Source: an uncultured Sphingomonadaceae bacterium
GTDB lineage: Bacteria > Pseudomonadota > Alphaproteobacteria > Sphingomonadales > Sphingomonadaceae
Length of the DNA: 64,000 nt
Assembly: GCA_937996655.1 (NCBI GenBank)
Contig: CALKUK010000013.1
Span: 310,001-374,000, forward strand
Reading direction: 5' to 3'
Shown here: positions 33,098 to 42,689 of the stretch, piece by piece
How positions within the stretch are numbered: the first letter of the stretch is position 1
Layout of the letters: every line of letters begins with the position of its first letter
Notes under the pieces: model-generated
The model's database searches: none
Seen by the model: only the letters and a program-made list of their open reading frames with translations
Told to the model about the DNA's origin: nothing
Made by a program: the position numbers and the translations under genes

Positions 33098-34000
33098 ATG
33101 CACGAAGTTTCCCCACGGTCATGGCTGTTCATTCCCGGCGACAGTGAAAAGAAGCTCGCCAAGGCCGATGGCTGTGGTGCCGATGCATTGATCCTCGACC
33201 TTGAAGACTCTGTTTCTGTCGATCGCAAATCGGCGGCACGAGACTTGGTGGCCGCCTTTCTTGCCGAGCGCCCCGCCCCGAAGCGCACAGCGCAACTCTG
33301 GGTCCGGATCAATCCCCTCGACAGCGGAGAGGCGTTGGTTGATCTGAAAGCCGTACTTGGCCTCCAGCCGGATGGCATCATCCAGCCGAAAACAGACACG
33401 CCGAGCTGCGTGCGAACCCTGTCCCATTATCTGGATGCCTTCGAGGCGCAGCATAATATGGAGGTCGGCCGGACACGCATCGTCCCAGTCGCGACCGAAA
33501 CAGCAGTGGCGCCCTTCCATTTGGGAGACTTTGCGACCGCAGGGCTCACCCGCCTTGCGGGATTAACTTGGGGTGCCGAGGATCTGGCAACGGCTGTCGC
33601 GGCAAGCACCAACCGCGATGAAACGGGGGACTGGTCCTTCACTTATCGGATGGCCCGCTCCCTCACCCTGTTGGCAGCCCATGCCGCCGGTGTGCAGGCG
33701 ATCGACACGCTCCATGCCGATTTCCGCGACGAAGATGGGCTTCGCGCCGCGTCGCGGGCCTCACGCAGTGAAGGATTTAGTGGTCGACTGGCGATCCACC
33801 CGGCGCAGGTGCCGATCATCAATGAAAGCTACCTGCCGACAGACGTAGAAATCGCCCATGCCCACCGCATCGTCGACGCCTTTGCCGCAAACCCCGGCGC
33901 AGGCACAGTCGGCCTAGACGGCAAAATGATCGATATTCCGCATCTCAAGCAGGCGCAGGCGATCCTGACGCTGGCCGAAAGCTATTCCAACCGCTCGTGA
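33098..34000 (+). CDS. HpcH/CitE-family CoA-ester lyase
   Basis: 300 residues, GAGG ahead of ATG 33098. The TIM-barrel family marks are PRSWLFIPGDSEKKLAKADG, ADALILDLEDSVSVDRKSAA, WVRINPLDSG, VATETAVAPFHLGDF with the metal-binding Glu, GLTWGAEDLATAVAAS with the metal-binding Asp, and FSGRLAIHPAQVPIINESY. Relatives cleave or make malyl-, methylmalyl- or citramalyl-CoA using magnesium. The exact substrate cannot be told from sequence; as a stand-alone CitE it is not a citrate lyase subunit. Confidence 0.88.
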   Translation: MHEVSPRSWLFIPGDSEKKLAKADGCGADALILDLEDSVSVDRKSAARDLVAAFLAERPAPKRTAQLWVRINPLDSGEALVDLKAVLGLQPDGIIQPKTDTPSCVRTLSHYLDAFEAQHNMEVGRTRIVPVATETAVAPFHLGDFATAGLTRLAGLTWGAEDLATAVAASTNRDETGDWSFTYRMARSLTLLAAHAAGVQAIDTLHADFRDEDGLRAASRASRSEGFSGRLAIHPAQVPIINESYLPTDVEIAHAHRIVDAFAANPGAGTVGLDGKMIDIPHLKQAQAILTLAESYSNRS

Positions 34001-34074
34001 ATCGACACGGGCCGCATGACAAGGCATAGTCCCCGACGCAGTCCTGAACACAGGCTGTTGGGGGAGAGACAGCC

Positions 34075-34944
34075 GTGAAGATTTCATCCGGCACATTGAC
34101 ATTGCCTGCGGGGTCGCGCGCCGCCGGGGACAAGTTATTTTATCAAAGCTGGATGCCAGAGGCGCCGCGTGCGGCCATCCTGCTCGCGCACGGCTATGCA
34201 GAGCACCTTGGCCGCTATGAGCATGTGGCCGAACGCTTCGGGCGGGATCAGCTGGCCGTTTTCGCCATTGACCATTGGGGCCATGGCCGATCCGACGGCA
34301 TCCGCGGTTTTGTGCCGAACTTTTCAGTATTTCTGGATGGGATGGCAGCGCTGCTCGCCTTTGTGCAGGACGCCCTGCCCGGTCTTCCCCGCATCCTGAT
34401 TGGCCACAGCATGGGCGGGCTAATCGCAACCGCGCATCTATTGAACCATCAGCAGGAATATGACGGCGCCATCCTTTCCGGCCCCGCAGTCAAACCTGCC
34501 ACGCCACCATCTACCGCCACGCAAATCGTTGGTCGGCTTCTGTCGCGCTTTGCGCCGCAAGCCGGAATTTTGCAGCTGGACTCCAACGCTGTCAGCCGCG
34601 ATCCGGCCGTCGTTGCGGCCTATCTGGCGGACCCGTTGGTCCATTCAGGCAAGATGAGCGCGCGGCTGGCCTCAGAAATGCTCGACACCATGGCAAGAGT
34701 GCAGGACAACGCCCACCGCATCACCCTGCCCTTGCTGATCGTTCATGGCAGTGAGGACAGCCTCGCCTCACCCGCTGGCGCCCGTGAGCTATTCGGCAAA
34801 CTGACCTCAACTGATAAGCAATTCAAAGAGTTTCCCGGCCTTTATCATGAGGTCTTCAACGAACCCGAACGCAATGATGTGTTGGATCTGGTGTCAGGCT
34901 GGATCACACAACACCTTGATCAAGAAACAGACGGAAGTATCTGA
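34075..34944 (+). CDS. Alpha/beta hydrolase, monoacylglycerol lipase-like
   Basis: 289 residues starting at GTG 34075 after GGGGGAG. The family pattern of monoacylglycerol lipases is clear: AILLAHGYAEHLGRYEHVAE, AIDHWGHGRSDGIRGF, nucleophile elbow GHSMGGLIA, acid in LIVHGSEDSLASPAGARELF and the terminal His in PGLYHEVFNEPERNDVL. It probably hydrolyses monoglycerides or similar esters in the cytoplasm. The next gene, another hydrolase, begins 4 bp after the stop. Confidence 0.9.
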   Translation: MKISSGTLTLPAGSRAAGDKLFYQSWMPEAPRAAILLAHGYAEHLGRYEHVAERFGRDQLAVFAIDHWGHGRSDGIRGFVPNFSVFLDGMAALLAFVQDALPGLPRILIGHSMGGLIATAHLLNHQQEYDGAILSGPAVKPATPPSTATQIVGRLLSRFAPQAGILQLDSNAVSRDPAVVAAYLADPLVHSGKMSARLASEMLDTMARVQDNAHRITLPLLIVHGSEDSLASPAGARELFGKLTSTDKQFKEFPGLYHEVFNEPERNDVLDLVSGWITQHLDQETDGSI

Positions 34945-34948
34945 TAAT

Positions 34949-35881
34949 ATGAATTATATTCTCGCCATCGCCGCGGTTTTGATTGCCGCTCCCGTGCTGC
35001 TCTACCTGGTATCGCCCGCCATCCTGTTCCGCCAGTTTCAAAAGGCGATGCGCCGCAAGGGCGGGCTTGCGCTCAAGTCGATCCGCGTCGATGGCACAGA
35101 TTGGCCCTATCTCGAGGGCGGCCCTGCGGACGGAGACGTCATCGTCTTCGTGCATGGCTTTGGCGCCGATAAGGACAATTGGGCCTTCTCCGCATCGCAC
35201 TTCACCGGTAAATACCGTGTCATCGCCCCCGACCTGCCCGGCTTTGGCGAAAGCGACCTTTCCGCCGATCGAGACTATTCCATCGCGGCGCAGACAGACC
35301 GCCTGATGCGCTTTCTAGACGCGCTGGGCATTAAGAAATGCCACATCGCTGGAAACAGCATGGGCGGTTTCATCGCGCTCCAGACCGCACTGGACCACGG
35401 CCATCGGCTGACCACCCTCACGCTGCTCAACAATGCAGGCGTCAACGGTGCCAATGAAAGCGAATTGCAGCAGCTGGTGGCTGAAGGCCAGAACCCGCTT
35501 GTCGTGCGCGAGCTAAGCGACATTGATCAACTCCTGTCCTTCGTCACACACAAGCCGCGTCCAATCCCCGGCCAGTTCAAGAAAGTCATGTTCAATGAGG
35601 CCAAGCGCCGCGAAGAGCTACTCGACACAATTTTCACGGCCATCGCACAGGATTCGCTCGAAAATCCGGTCAACGACCGCTTGCACGAAGTGAAATGTCC
35701 GACGCTCATCATCTGGGGCCGGCATGACCGGCTGATCGATGTGAGCGCCGTCGACGTTCTGAAGGCGCGCATCAATGGCAGCGAAGCGGTTGTTTTTGAC
35801 CATCTGGCGCATGTCCCGATGATCGAAGACCCGCAGGCCTTTGCCACCGCCCATCTCAGCTTTTTGGCCCGCAACGCATAG
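34949..35881 (+). CDS. Membrane-anchored alpha/beta hydrolase (ABHD6-like)
   Basis: 310 residues from ATG 34949 (GGAAG 11 bases upstream); an earlier in-frame ATG lies deep inside the preceding gene. The N-terminus is a membrane anchor (ILAIAAVLIAAPVLLYLVSP). Hydrolase motifs follow: IVFVHGFGADKDNWAFSASH, APDLPGFGESD, nucleophile elbow AGNSMGGFIALQTA, acid in IIWGRHDRLIDVSA and His in HLAHVPMIEDPQAF. It would act on lipid esters at the inner membrane. It forms a pair with the hydrolase upstream. It is not of the esterase-D type that hydrolyses S-formylglutathione. Confidence 0.88.
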   Translation: MNYILAIAAVLIAAPVLLYLVSPAILFRQFQKAMRRKGGLALKSIRVDGTDWPYLEGGPADGDVIVFVHGFGADKDNWAFSASHFTGKYRVIAPDLPGFGESDLSADRDYSIAAQTDRLMRFLDALGIKKCHIAGNSMGGFIALQTALDHGHRLTTLTLLNNAGVNGANESELQQLVAEGQNPLVVRELSDIDQLLSFVTHKPRPIPGQFKKVMFNEAKRREELLDTIFTAIAQDSLENPVNDRLHEVKCPTLIIWGRHDRLIDVSAVDVLKARINGSEAVVFDHLAHVPMIEDPQAFATAHLSFLARNA

Positions 35882-35917
35882 AGCATCAGCTGCGCACCGT
35901 TGACGCAGCGATGCGTT

Positions 35918-35938
35918 TTTGTAAGTGCCGCATACATA
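35918..35938. promoter_or_regulatory. C1-type operator upstream of the formaldehyde operon
   Basis: This 21-bp stretch (TTTGTAAG-N5-CATACATA) matches the folD palindrome at 30538-30558 in 17 of 21 positions. It lies about 77 bp before the formaldehyde dehydrogenase start. Downstream, at 35961-35974, a short CCGCG/CGCGG hairpin precedes a run of six T at 35985-35990, which could be a leader structure. The start codon follows 24 bases later. Confidence 0.5.
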
Positions 35939-36014
35939 AATGAGAAGGGTGTTGGACTGCCCGCGAGAGCGCGGCTAGGGAGCATTTTTTAGACCCGTAA
36001 AAGGAGAGTCGAAC

Positions 36015-37127
36015 GTGAAGACACGTGCCGCTGTCGCATTTGAAGCCAAGAAGCCGCTTGAGATTGTTGAGCTTGATCTGGAAGGCCCGAAGGCCGGTGA
36101 AGTCCTGGTGGAAATCATGGCGACCGGCATCTGCCACACCGACGCCTATACGCTCGACGGGTTTGACAGCGAAGGCATCTTCCCGAGCGTGCTTGGTCAT
36201 GAAGGCGCAGGCATCGTCCGCGAAGTCGGCGCTGGCGTGACGTCGGTCACCCCCGGCGATCACGTCATCCCGCTCTACACGCCGGAATGCCGCCAGTGCA
36301 AAAGCTGCCTGTCGGGCAAGACCAACCTGTGCACGGCCATTCGCGCAACGCAGGGCAAGGGCCTGATGCCCGATGGCACGAGCCGCTTCAGCTATAAGGG
36401 TCAGACGGTCTTCCATTATATGGGCTGCTCGACCTTTTCGAACTTCACGGTTCTGCCGGAAATCGCGCTTGCCAAAATCCGTCAGGACGCGCCGTTCCAG
36501 TCCAGCTGCTATATCGGCTGTGGCGTGACGACCGGCGTCGGCGCCGTCATCAACACCGCAAAGGTGCAGGTTGGCGACAATGTTGTCATCTTCGGTCTGG
36601 GCGGCATTGGCCTCAACGTCATTCAGGGCGCGCGCCTTGCCGGTGCAAACAAGATCATCGGTGTCGACATCAACCCCGACCGTGAAGAATGGGGCCGCAA
36701 GTTCGGCATGACCGACTTCCTCAATTCCAAGGGCATGAGCCGCGAAGACGTGGTCGCAAAGATCGTTGCGATGACAGACGGCGGTGCGGACTACACCTTT
36801 GACGCCACGGGCAATACCGAAGTGATGCGCACTGCTCTGGAAGCATGCCATCGCGGTTGGGGCACGTCGATCATCATCGGCGTTGCGGAAGCCGGCAAGG
36901 AAATCGCGACGCGTCCGTTCCAGCTCGTCACCGGTCGCAACTGGCGCGGCACCGCCTTTGGTGGCGCCAAGGGCCGCACCGACGTGCCGAAGATCGTCGA
37001 CATGTACATGCAGGGCAAGATCGAGATCGACCCCATGATCACGCACGTCATGGGCCTCGAAGAGATCAATACCGCGTTTGACCTGATGCACGCAGGCAAG
37101 TCGATCCGCTCTGTCGTGGTATTCTGA
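36015..37127 (+). CDS. frmA: S-(hydroxymethyl)glutathione dehydrogenase / class III alcohol dehydrogenase
   Basis: 370 residues from GTG 36015 after AAAGGAGAG. Zinc and family motifs: [14 protein letters not shown] (catalytic Cys), [14 protein letters not shown] (His-Glu), the structural-zinc cluster [33 protein letters not shown], cofactor motif [16 protein letters not shown], and C-terminal [10 protein letters not shown]. It oxidises the spontaneous adduct of formaldehyde and glutathione to S-formylglutathione with NAD. It heads an operon that runs through two VOC genes into formate dehydrogenase. Known aliases are adhC and flhA. Confidence 0.96.
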   Translation: MKTRAAVAFEAKKPLEIVELDLEGPKAGEVLVEIMATGICHTDAYTLDGFDSEGIFPSVLGHEGAGIVREVGAGVTSVTPGDHVIPLYTPECRQCKSCLSGKTNLCTAIRATQGKGLMPDGTSRFSYKGQTVFHYMGCSTFSNFTVLPEIALAKIRQDAPFQSSCYIGCGVTTGVGAVINTAKVQVGDNVVIFGLGGIGLNVIQGARLAGANKIIGVDINPDREEWGRKFGMTDFLNSKGMSREDVVAKIVAMTDGGADYTFDATGNTEVMRTALEACHRGWGTSIIIGVAEAGKEIATRPFQLVTGRNWRGTAFGGAKGRTDVPKIVDMYMQGKIEIDPMITHVMGLEEINTAFDLMHAGKSIRSVVVF

Positions 37128-37160
37128 GCAAGCGAATCGACCAACTAAAGGAGAGAAGCA

Positions 37161-37538
37161 ATGTTCAGTCACATCATGCTTGGTGCCACCGATCTCGCGG
37201 CATCGAAAAAATTCTATGACGCGATCCTTGGTACCGTTGGCATCGGCCCCGGCCATCAGGACGATAAAGGTCGTGTCTTCTACATGACCGACAGCGGCAT
37301 CTTCGCGATCAGCACGCCGATCAACGGTGCGCCTGCTTGCGGTGCCAACGGCGGTACGATCGGCTTCAACGTCGCCTCACCGGAACAGGGCGATGCCTGG
37401 CACGCCGCTGGCGTCGCCAATGGCGGCACCACCTGTGAAGATCCCCCCGGGATCCGTGAAAGCGAAATGGGCAAAATGTATCTTGCCTATCTGCGCGATC
37501 CTTCGGGCAACAAGATTTGCGCCCTGCAGCGCATGTAA
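37161..37538 (+). CDS. VOC-family protein 1 of the formaldehyde operon
   Basis: 125 residues, AAAGGAGAG before ATG 37161. Single-domain vicinal-oxygen-chelate pattern: MFSHIMLGATDLAASKKFYD with the metal-binding His, GGTIGFNVASPEQGDAWHAA, and YLAYLRDPSGNKICALQRM with the last metal ligand region. VOC proteins include glyoxalase I, which acts on glutathione adducts. Position right after the glutathione-dependent formaldehyde dehydrogenase suggests action on a glutathione conjugate. The next gene is a paralogue. Confidence 0.85.
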   Translation: MFSHIMLGATDLAASKKFYDAILGTVGIGPGHQDDKGRVFYMTDSGIFAISTPINGAPACGANGGTIGFNVASPEQGDAWHAAGVANGGTTCEDPPGIRESEMGKMYLAYLRDPSGNKICALQRM

Positions 37539-37595
37539 ATCCGGCGGGGGGCTTCGGCCCCCTGTCACCCTCCCCGGTTCGATTGGAAATATTTG

Positions 37596-37976
37596 ATGTT
37601 CACCCACATCTGCGTCTCGGCTCAAGACCTTGACACCTCAAAGAAATTTTATGACGCGGCCCTCGCCCCGCTCGGCGTTGCCAGCATTGGCCAAGTCAAT
37701 GACCGCACGTGCGTCTACGCGACGCCAACCGGCAAGCTGCTCGTCATGACCCCGGCAGACGGCAATGCCGCCTCGCATTCCAACGGTGGCACAATTGGCC
37801 TTCAGGCGCCTGACAAGGCCGCCGTCGATGCGTTCCACGCAGCCGGTATCGCCAATGGCGGCACGGACGAAGGTGCCCCCGGCCACCGTGCAGGCGCACC
37901 CGGCAATCCTTATGGTGCCTATCTGCGCGATCCGGTTGGCAACAAGATCTGCGCTTTTGCGGCTCCGGAAGCCTGA
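37596..37976 (+). CDS. VOC-family protein 2 of the formaldehyde operon
   Basis: 126 residues from ATG 37596 (TTG 37593 is an alternative). It parallels its neighbour: MFTHICVSAQDLDTSKKFYD, GGTIGLQAPDKAAVDAFHAA, and YGAYLRDPVGNKICAFAAPE. The two are clearly tandem paralogues that have diverged. Only 5 bp separate it from fdsG, so it is cotranscribed with formate dehydrogenase. A function on S-formylglutathione or another thiol adduct is a guess from context; no hydrolase motif is visible. Confidence 0.85.
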   Translation: MFTHICVSAQDLDTSKKFYDAALAPLGVASIGQVNDRTCVYATPTGKLLVMTPADGNAASHSNGGTIGLQAPDKAAVDAFHAAGIANGGTDEGAPGHRAGAPGNPYGAYLRDPVGNKICAFAAPEA

Positions 37977-37981
37977 TCCAT

Positions 37982-38389
37982 ATGAGCCTCGCTGACATCC
38001 TTTCGCGCCACAAGGGACGTGAGGGGCCGCTGCTCCCCATCCTGCACGATGTGCAGGCAGAGTTCGGCCATGTCAGCGAGGACGCCATTCGCGCCATCGC
38101 GCTGGACCTGAACCTGACGCGCGCCGAAGTACATGGCGTCGTCAGTTTCTATCACGACTATCGGTCCACGCCGGAGCCACGCCCGGTTCTCAAACTGTGC
38201 CGCGCAGAAGCCTGTCAGGCGCGCGGCGTCGCCGCTTTGGTAGCAGCGATGACGCCCAACCCATCTATCAAAATCGAAACGGTCTATTGCCTCGGCCTGT
38301 GTTCCGTTGGCCCGGCCGCGATGGTCGGCACCGATGTTCACGCGCGGCTTGACGCTACGAAACTGGAAAAGCTGGTAGAATCCCTATGA
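37982..38389 (+). CDS. fdsG: NAD-dependent formate dehydrogenase gamma subunit
   Basis: 135 residues. It is a thioredoxin-like [2Fe-2S] protein of the NuoE family: LLPILHDVQAEFGHVSEDAI, AEVHGVVSFYHDYR, and the four cysteines in CRAEACQARG and VYCLGLCSVGPAAM. It passes electrons between the flavin subunit FdsB and the iron-sulfur chain in the soluble formate dehydrogenase. It is translationally coupled to fdsB by an ATGA overlap. Confidence 0.93.
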   Translation: MSLADILSRHKGREGPLLPILHDVQAEFGHVSEDAIRAIALDLNLTRAEVHGVVSFYHDYRSTPEPRPVLKLCRAEACQARGVAALVAAMTPNPSIKIETVYCLGLCSVGPAAMVGTDVHARLDATKLEKLVESL

Positions 38390-39849
38390 AGGTTCGCATT
38401 TCCGACGACGCGCTGGCCCTCGCCTGCGGCGCAGATGCCGTTGCCAAAGCCTTTGTTGATGCAGGCGCCGAAGTAGAGCGCGTCTCATCCTGGGGCATGC
38501 ACTGGCTGGAGCCGCTGGTGGAGATCAATGGCATCGGCTTTGGCCCGGCCACCCCCGCCGATGTCGCAGATATTCTCGCAGGCGGCGCAGATGCGCTTTG
38601 CATCGGCCCGATTGCGGCACACCCCTTCATCGCCCGGCAGCAGCGCCTGACCTTTGTCCGCGCGGGCAAAACCCGCCCGCTCGATCTGGACGATTATTAC
38701 GCAACCGGCGGCTGGCAAGGCCTTGCCAAGGCGCGTGAACTGGGGCCGTCTGCGACAATCGATGCGCTGACCGCCTCTGGCCTGCGCGGACGCGGCGGCG
38801 CTGGATTTCCAGCGGGCATCAAATGGCGCACCGTCGCCGGGGCACAATCCCCTCAGAAATATATCGTCTGCAATGCGGACGAAGGCGATAGCGGCACCTT
38901 CGCCGACCGGATGGTCATGGAGGGTGATCCCTTCATGCTCATTGAGGGGATGGCCATTGCAGGCCACGCGGTCGGGGCGTCAAAGGGTTATGTCTATATC
39001 CGTTCCGAATATCCGCATGCGATTGCCAAGATGGTGGCTGCCGTCAAAGCCTGCGCGCATTTGATTGCGCCATTTGACGTTGAAATCCGCGTCGGTGCAG
39101 GCGCTTATGTTTGCGGCGAAGAAACGTCGCTTCTGAATTCGCTGGAGGGTAAGCGTGGCGAAGTCCGCGCAAAGCCGCCCCTGCCCGCCCTTGAAGGCCT
39201 GTTCGGAAAGCCAACCGTCGTCAATAACGTGCTCACGCTGGCGACTGTACCTTGGGTATTGGCCAATGGTGCAGAGGCCTATGCCGCCTATGGCATGGGC
39301 CGTTCTCGCGGGACGATGCCGATCCAGATTGCGGGCAATGTGAAGCATGGCGGCCTGTTTGAAACAGCCTTTGGCATCACGCTTGGCGAATTGGTAAACG
39401 ACATTGGCGGCGGTACGGCCTCCGGCCGCCCTGTGCGCGCCGTGCAGGTTGGTGGACCGTTGGGTGCTTATCATCCGCCAGCGCAGTTCGACACACCCTT
39501 TGATTATGAAGCCTTTACGGGCGTTGATGGATTGATTGGCCATGGCGGCCTCGTCGTGTTTGACGCGCAGGTCGATATGGCCAAGCAGGCCCGTTTTGCG
39601 ATGGAATTCTGCGCGGCGGAAAGCTGTGGTAAATGTACGCCCTGCCGCCTTGGCTCGACGCGCGGCACCGAAACGCTCGACCGCGTGCTCGCCGGTGAAG
39701 ATGTGGACGCCAACCTCGCGCTGATCGAAGACCTGTGCGACACGATGAAGTTCGGCTCGCTCTGCGCGCTGGGGGGCTTCACCCCCTATCCCGTTTTATC
39801 CGCAATCACTCACTTCCGCGAAGATTTTGTGGTAAGGAACAAGGCATGA
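38386..39849 (+). CDS. fdsB: NAD-dependent formate dehydrogenase beta subunit
   Basis: 487 residues. The NuoF-like core has the FMN/NAD site GLRGRGGAGFPAGIKWRTVA, VCNADEGDSGTFADR, YVCGEETSLLNSLEGKRG, and the [4Fe-4S] motif ESCGKCTPCRLGSTRGTE with a fourth Cys downstream (GSLCALGGFTPYP). The roughly 120-residue N-terminal part looks like a degenerate thioredoxin-like module. It transfers electrons from formate oxidation to NAD. Start and stop overlap neighbours by ATGA. Confidence 0.95.
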   Translation: MKVRISDDALALACGADAVAKAFVDAGAEVERVSSWGMHWLEPLVEINGIGFGPATPADVADILAGGADALCIGPIAAHPFIARQQRLTFVRAGKTRPLDLDDYYATGGWQGLAKARELGPSATIDALTASGLRGRGGAGFPAGIKWRTVAGAQSPQKYIVCNADEGDSGTFADRMVMEGDPFMLIEGMAIAGHAVGASKGYVYIRSEYPHAIAKMVAAVKACAHLIAPFDVEIRVGAGAYVCGEETSLLNSLEGKRGEVRAKPPLPALEGLFGKPTVVNNVLTLATVPWVLANGAEAYAAYGMGRSRGTMPIQIAGNVKHGGLFETAFGITLGELVNDIGGGTASGRPVRAVQVGGPLGAYHPPAQFDTPFDYEAFTGVDGLIGHGGLVVFDAQVDMAKQARFAMEFCAAESCGKCTPCRLGSTRGTETLDRVLAGEDVDANLALIEDLCDTMKFGSLCALGGFTPYPVLSAITHFREDFVVRNKA

Positions 39850-42689
39850 CCTACCAGCCGCAAGCCGATTTCGGGACGCCAGCCTCCCGGTCCGATGAAC
39901 AGGTATCTCTGACGATTGATGGTCGCGCCGTCACAGTGCCGGCCGGCACCTCCGTGATGCGGGCCGCGTCGGAACAAGGCACCGCCATCCCCAAGCTGTG
40001 TGCCACGGACAGCCTGTCTTCCTTCGGCTCCTGCCGTTTGTGCCTTGTAGAGATCGAAGGCCGTCGCGGGACGCCTGCCAGCTGCACGACGCCAGTCGAA
40101 CCGGGCATGGTCGTGAAAACCCAGACGCCGCATCTCGCCAAGCTGCGCAAGGGCGTGATGGAACTATATATCTCCGATCACCCGCTCGATTGCCTCACCT
40201 GCGCGGCCAATGGCGATTGTGAGCTTCAGGATCAGGCAGGCGCGGTGGGCCTTCGCGATGTGCGCTATGCCGCCGACGCGACCCATCTTGGTCAGGCCAA
40301 GGACCATTCCAACCCCTATTTCGATTTTGATCCGTCCAAGTGCATCGCCTGTTCGCGCTGCGTGCGTGCCTGCGACGAAGTGCAAGGCACATTGGCGCTG
40401 ACGGTGCAGGGTCGCGGCTTTGACTCAAAGATTTCAGCAGGCCTGTCGTCCGACAATTTCCTCGGCTCGGAATGCGTGTCGTGCGGGGCCTGTGTGCAGG
40501 CCTGCCCGACGGCCACCCTCGTTGAAAAGAAGGTCGTTGAAATCGGGACGCCGGAACGCTCGGTCGTCACCACCTGCGCATATTGCGGCGTTGGCTGCAC
40601 CTTCCGCGCGGAAATGCGCGGCGAGCAGCTCGTGCGCATGGTTCCGTGGAAGGATGGCAAGGCCAACCGCGGGCATAGCTGCGTCAAGGGCCGTTTTGCC
40701 TGGGGCTATGCCCAACATCAGGACCGCATCCTGAAGCCGATGATCCGCGCCTCGACCAGTGAACCCTGGCGCGAAGTGGAATGGGACGAAGCCTTTGCCT
40801 ATGCCGCATCAGAGCTGAAGCGGATTTCCGATAAATATGGCAAGGTGGCCTTGGGGGGCATCACGTCGAGCCGCTGCACGAACGAAGAAACCTTCCTCGT
40901 CCAGAAGCTGGTGCGCGCCGGATTTGGCAACAACAATGTCGATACCTGTGCCCGCGTCTGCCACTCCCCCACCGGCTATGGCCTGAAGACAACCTTTGGC
41001 ACGTCGGCGGGCACGCAAGACTTTGACAGCGTTGAAGACAGCGATGTCATTCTCGTCATTGGCGCGAACCCGACAGACGGCCACCCCGTCTTTGCCAGCC
41101 GCATGAAGAAGCGGCTGCGGGCCGGTGCCAAGCTGATCGTCATCGATCCGCGCCGCACGGATCTTGTCCGCTCCCCGCATATCGAGGCGCAGCATCATCT
41201 TGCGCTTCGCCCCGGCACCAATGTCGCTGTGCTGACCGCCATGGCGCATACGATCGTCACCGAAAGCCTCGTCAACGAAACCTTTGTACGCGAACGCTGC
41301 GACTGGGATGAGTTTAGCGATTGGGCCGCGTTCGTTTCGCAGGACCGCAACAGCCCCGAAACGCTGGAAGCCATCACACAGGTTCCGGCTGCCGAGCTGC
41401 GCGCCGCAGCCCGCCTTTATGCAACCGGCGGGAATGGCGCGATTTATTACGGCCTTGGCGTGACGGAGCATTCGCAGGGTTCGTCGACGGTCATGGCGAT
41501 TGCAAATCTTGCCATGGCGACCGGCAATATAGGGCGGCGCGGCGTCGGGGTGAACCCGCTGCGCGGCCAGAACAACGTGCAGGGCGCCTGCGATATGGGC
41601 AGCTTCCCGCACGAATTGTCGGGCTACCGCCACATTTCGGACGCGGAAACCCGCCGCCTGTTTGAAGGCGAATGGGGCGTTCCGCTTGATCCGGAACCCG
41701 GCTTGCGCATCCCCAACATGCTCGATGCCGCAACCGACGGCGTGTTCAAGGCACTTTATGTGCAGGGTGAAGACATTCTTCAGTCAGACCCGAACACAAA
41801 GCATGTCGCCGCAGGACTTGCCGCGATGGAATGTGTGATCGTCCATGATCTCTTCCTCAACGAAACGGCAAACTACGCGCACATCTTCCTGCCGGGCTCG
41901 ACCTTCCTTGAAAAGAACGGGACCTTCACCAACGCAGAACGGCGCATCCAGCCCGTCCGCAAGGTGATGACGCCGCTGAACGGGTTGGAAGACTGGGAAG
42001 TCACTCAGGAACTCGCCCGCGCAATGGGTCTCGACTGGAACTACGCGCACCCATCCGAAATCATGGATGAAATTGCACGCCTAACGCCTAGCTTCAAGGG
42101 CGTCAGCTTTGACCGTCTTGACCAGGAAGGATCGTTGCAGTGGCCGGTCAATGATGCGGCACCAGATGGCTCGCCCATCATGCACATTGACGGTTTTGTG
42201 CGCGGCAAGGGCAAATTCGTCGTGACAGACTATGTCCCGACCGACGAAAAAACAGGCCCGCGCTTCCCGCTTCTGCTCACCACGGGACGTATCTTGAGCC
42301 AGTATAATGTCGGTGCGCAGACACGCCGTACCGACAACGTGCTGTGGCATGAGGAAGATCTTCTGGAAATCCATCCGGCTGATGCCGAGAACCGTGGCGT
42401 CAAGGATGGTGACTGGATCAAACTCGCCAGCCGCGCGGGCGAGACGACGCTGCGCGCGACCGTTACCGAGCGCGTTGCGCCGGGGGTTGTCTACACCACT
42501 TTCCACCATCCGCTGACGCAGGCCAATGTCGTCACCACCGACTATTCCGACTGGGCAACCAACTGCCCGGAATATAAGGTGACCGCGGTCCAGATTAGCC
42601 CGTCCAACGGGCCGACAGACTGGCAGGAAGACTATGAGGCGCAGGCCCGCCAGTCGCGCCGGATTGTCGAAGCCGAGGCTGCAGAATGA
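39846..42689 (+). CDS. fdsA: NAD-dependent formate dehydrogenase, molybdenum alpha subunit
   Basis: 947 residues, start ATG 39846 overlapping the fdsB stop. Domain order: N-terminal [2Fe-2S] (TIDGRAVTVPAGTSVMRAAS; SFGSCRLCLVEIEG), His-Cys [4Fe-4S] site (DHPLDCLTCAANGDCELQDQ), two ferredoxin-type clusters (CIACSRCVRACDE, CVSCGACVQACPT), the extra cluster TTCAYCGVGCTFRAEMRG, then the molybdenum domain with the Mo-ligand cysteine and active-site His in NVDTCARVCHSPTGYGLKTT. The ligand is cysteine, not selenocysteine. The C-terminal molybdopterin domain contains GRILSQYNVGAQTRR. The enzyme oxidises formate to CO2, in some species reversibly. Cytoplasmic; no twin-arginine signal. Confidence 0.96.
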   Translation: MTYQPQADFGTPASRSDEQVSLTIDGRAVTVPAGTSVMRAASEQGTAIPKLCATDSLSSFGSCRLCLVEIEGRRGTPASCTTPVEPGMVVKTQTPHLAKLRKGVMELYISDHPLDCLTCAANGDCELQDQAGAVGLRDVRYAADATHLGQAKDHSNPYFDFDPSKCIACSRCVRACDEVQGTLALTVQGRGFDSKISAGLSSDNFLGSECVSCGACVQACPTATLVEKKVVEIGTPERSVVTTCAYCGVGCTFRAEMRGEQLVRMVPWKDGKANRGHSCVKGRFAWGYAQHQDRILKPMIRASTSEPWREVEWDEAFAYAASELKRISDKYGKVALGGITSSRCTNEETFLVQKLVRAGFGNNNVDTCARVCHSPTGYGLKTTFGTSAGTQDFDSVEDSDVILVIGANPTDGHPVFASRMKKRLRAGAKLIVIDPRRTDLVRSPHIEAQHHLALRPGTNVAVLTAMAHTIVTESLVNETFVRERCDWDEFSDWAAFVSQDRNSPETLEAITQVPAAELRAAARLYATGGNGAIYYGLGVTEHSQGSSTVMAIANLAMATGNIGRRGVGVNPLRGQNNVQGACDMGSFPHELSGYRHISDAETRRLFEGEWGVPLDPEPGLRIPNMLDAATDGVFKALYVQGEDILQSDPNTKHVAAGLAAMECVIVHDLFLNETANYAHIFLPGSTFLEKNGTFTNAERRIQPVRKVMTPLNGLEDWEVTQELARAMGLDWNYAHPSEIMDEIARLTPSFKGVSFDRLDQEGSLQWPVNDAAPDGSPIMHIDGFVRGKGKFVVTDYVPTDEKTGPRFPLLLTTGRILSQYNVGAQTRRTDNVLWHEEDLLEIHPADAENRGVKDGDWIKLASRAGETTLRATVTERVAPGVVYTTFHHPLTQANVVTTDYSDWATNCPEYKVTAVQISPSNGPTDWQEDYEAQARQSRRIVEAEAAE

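Noticed and set aside
34075..35881. Either alpha/beta hydrolase as the missing S-formylglutathione hydrolase
   Set aside because: Both have lipase-type motifs (GHSMGGLIA; AGNSMGGFIA with a membrane anchor) and not the esterase-D pattern, though activity was not tested.
35886..37256. 456-codon minus-strand frame opposite the formaldehyde dehydrogenase gene
   Set aside because: Antisense to a highly conserved enzyme and without any domain; a shadow frame.
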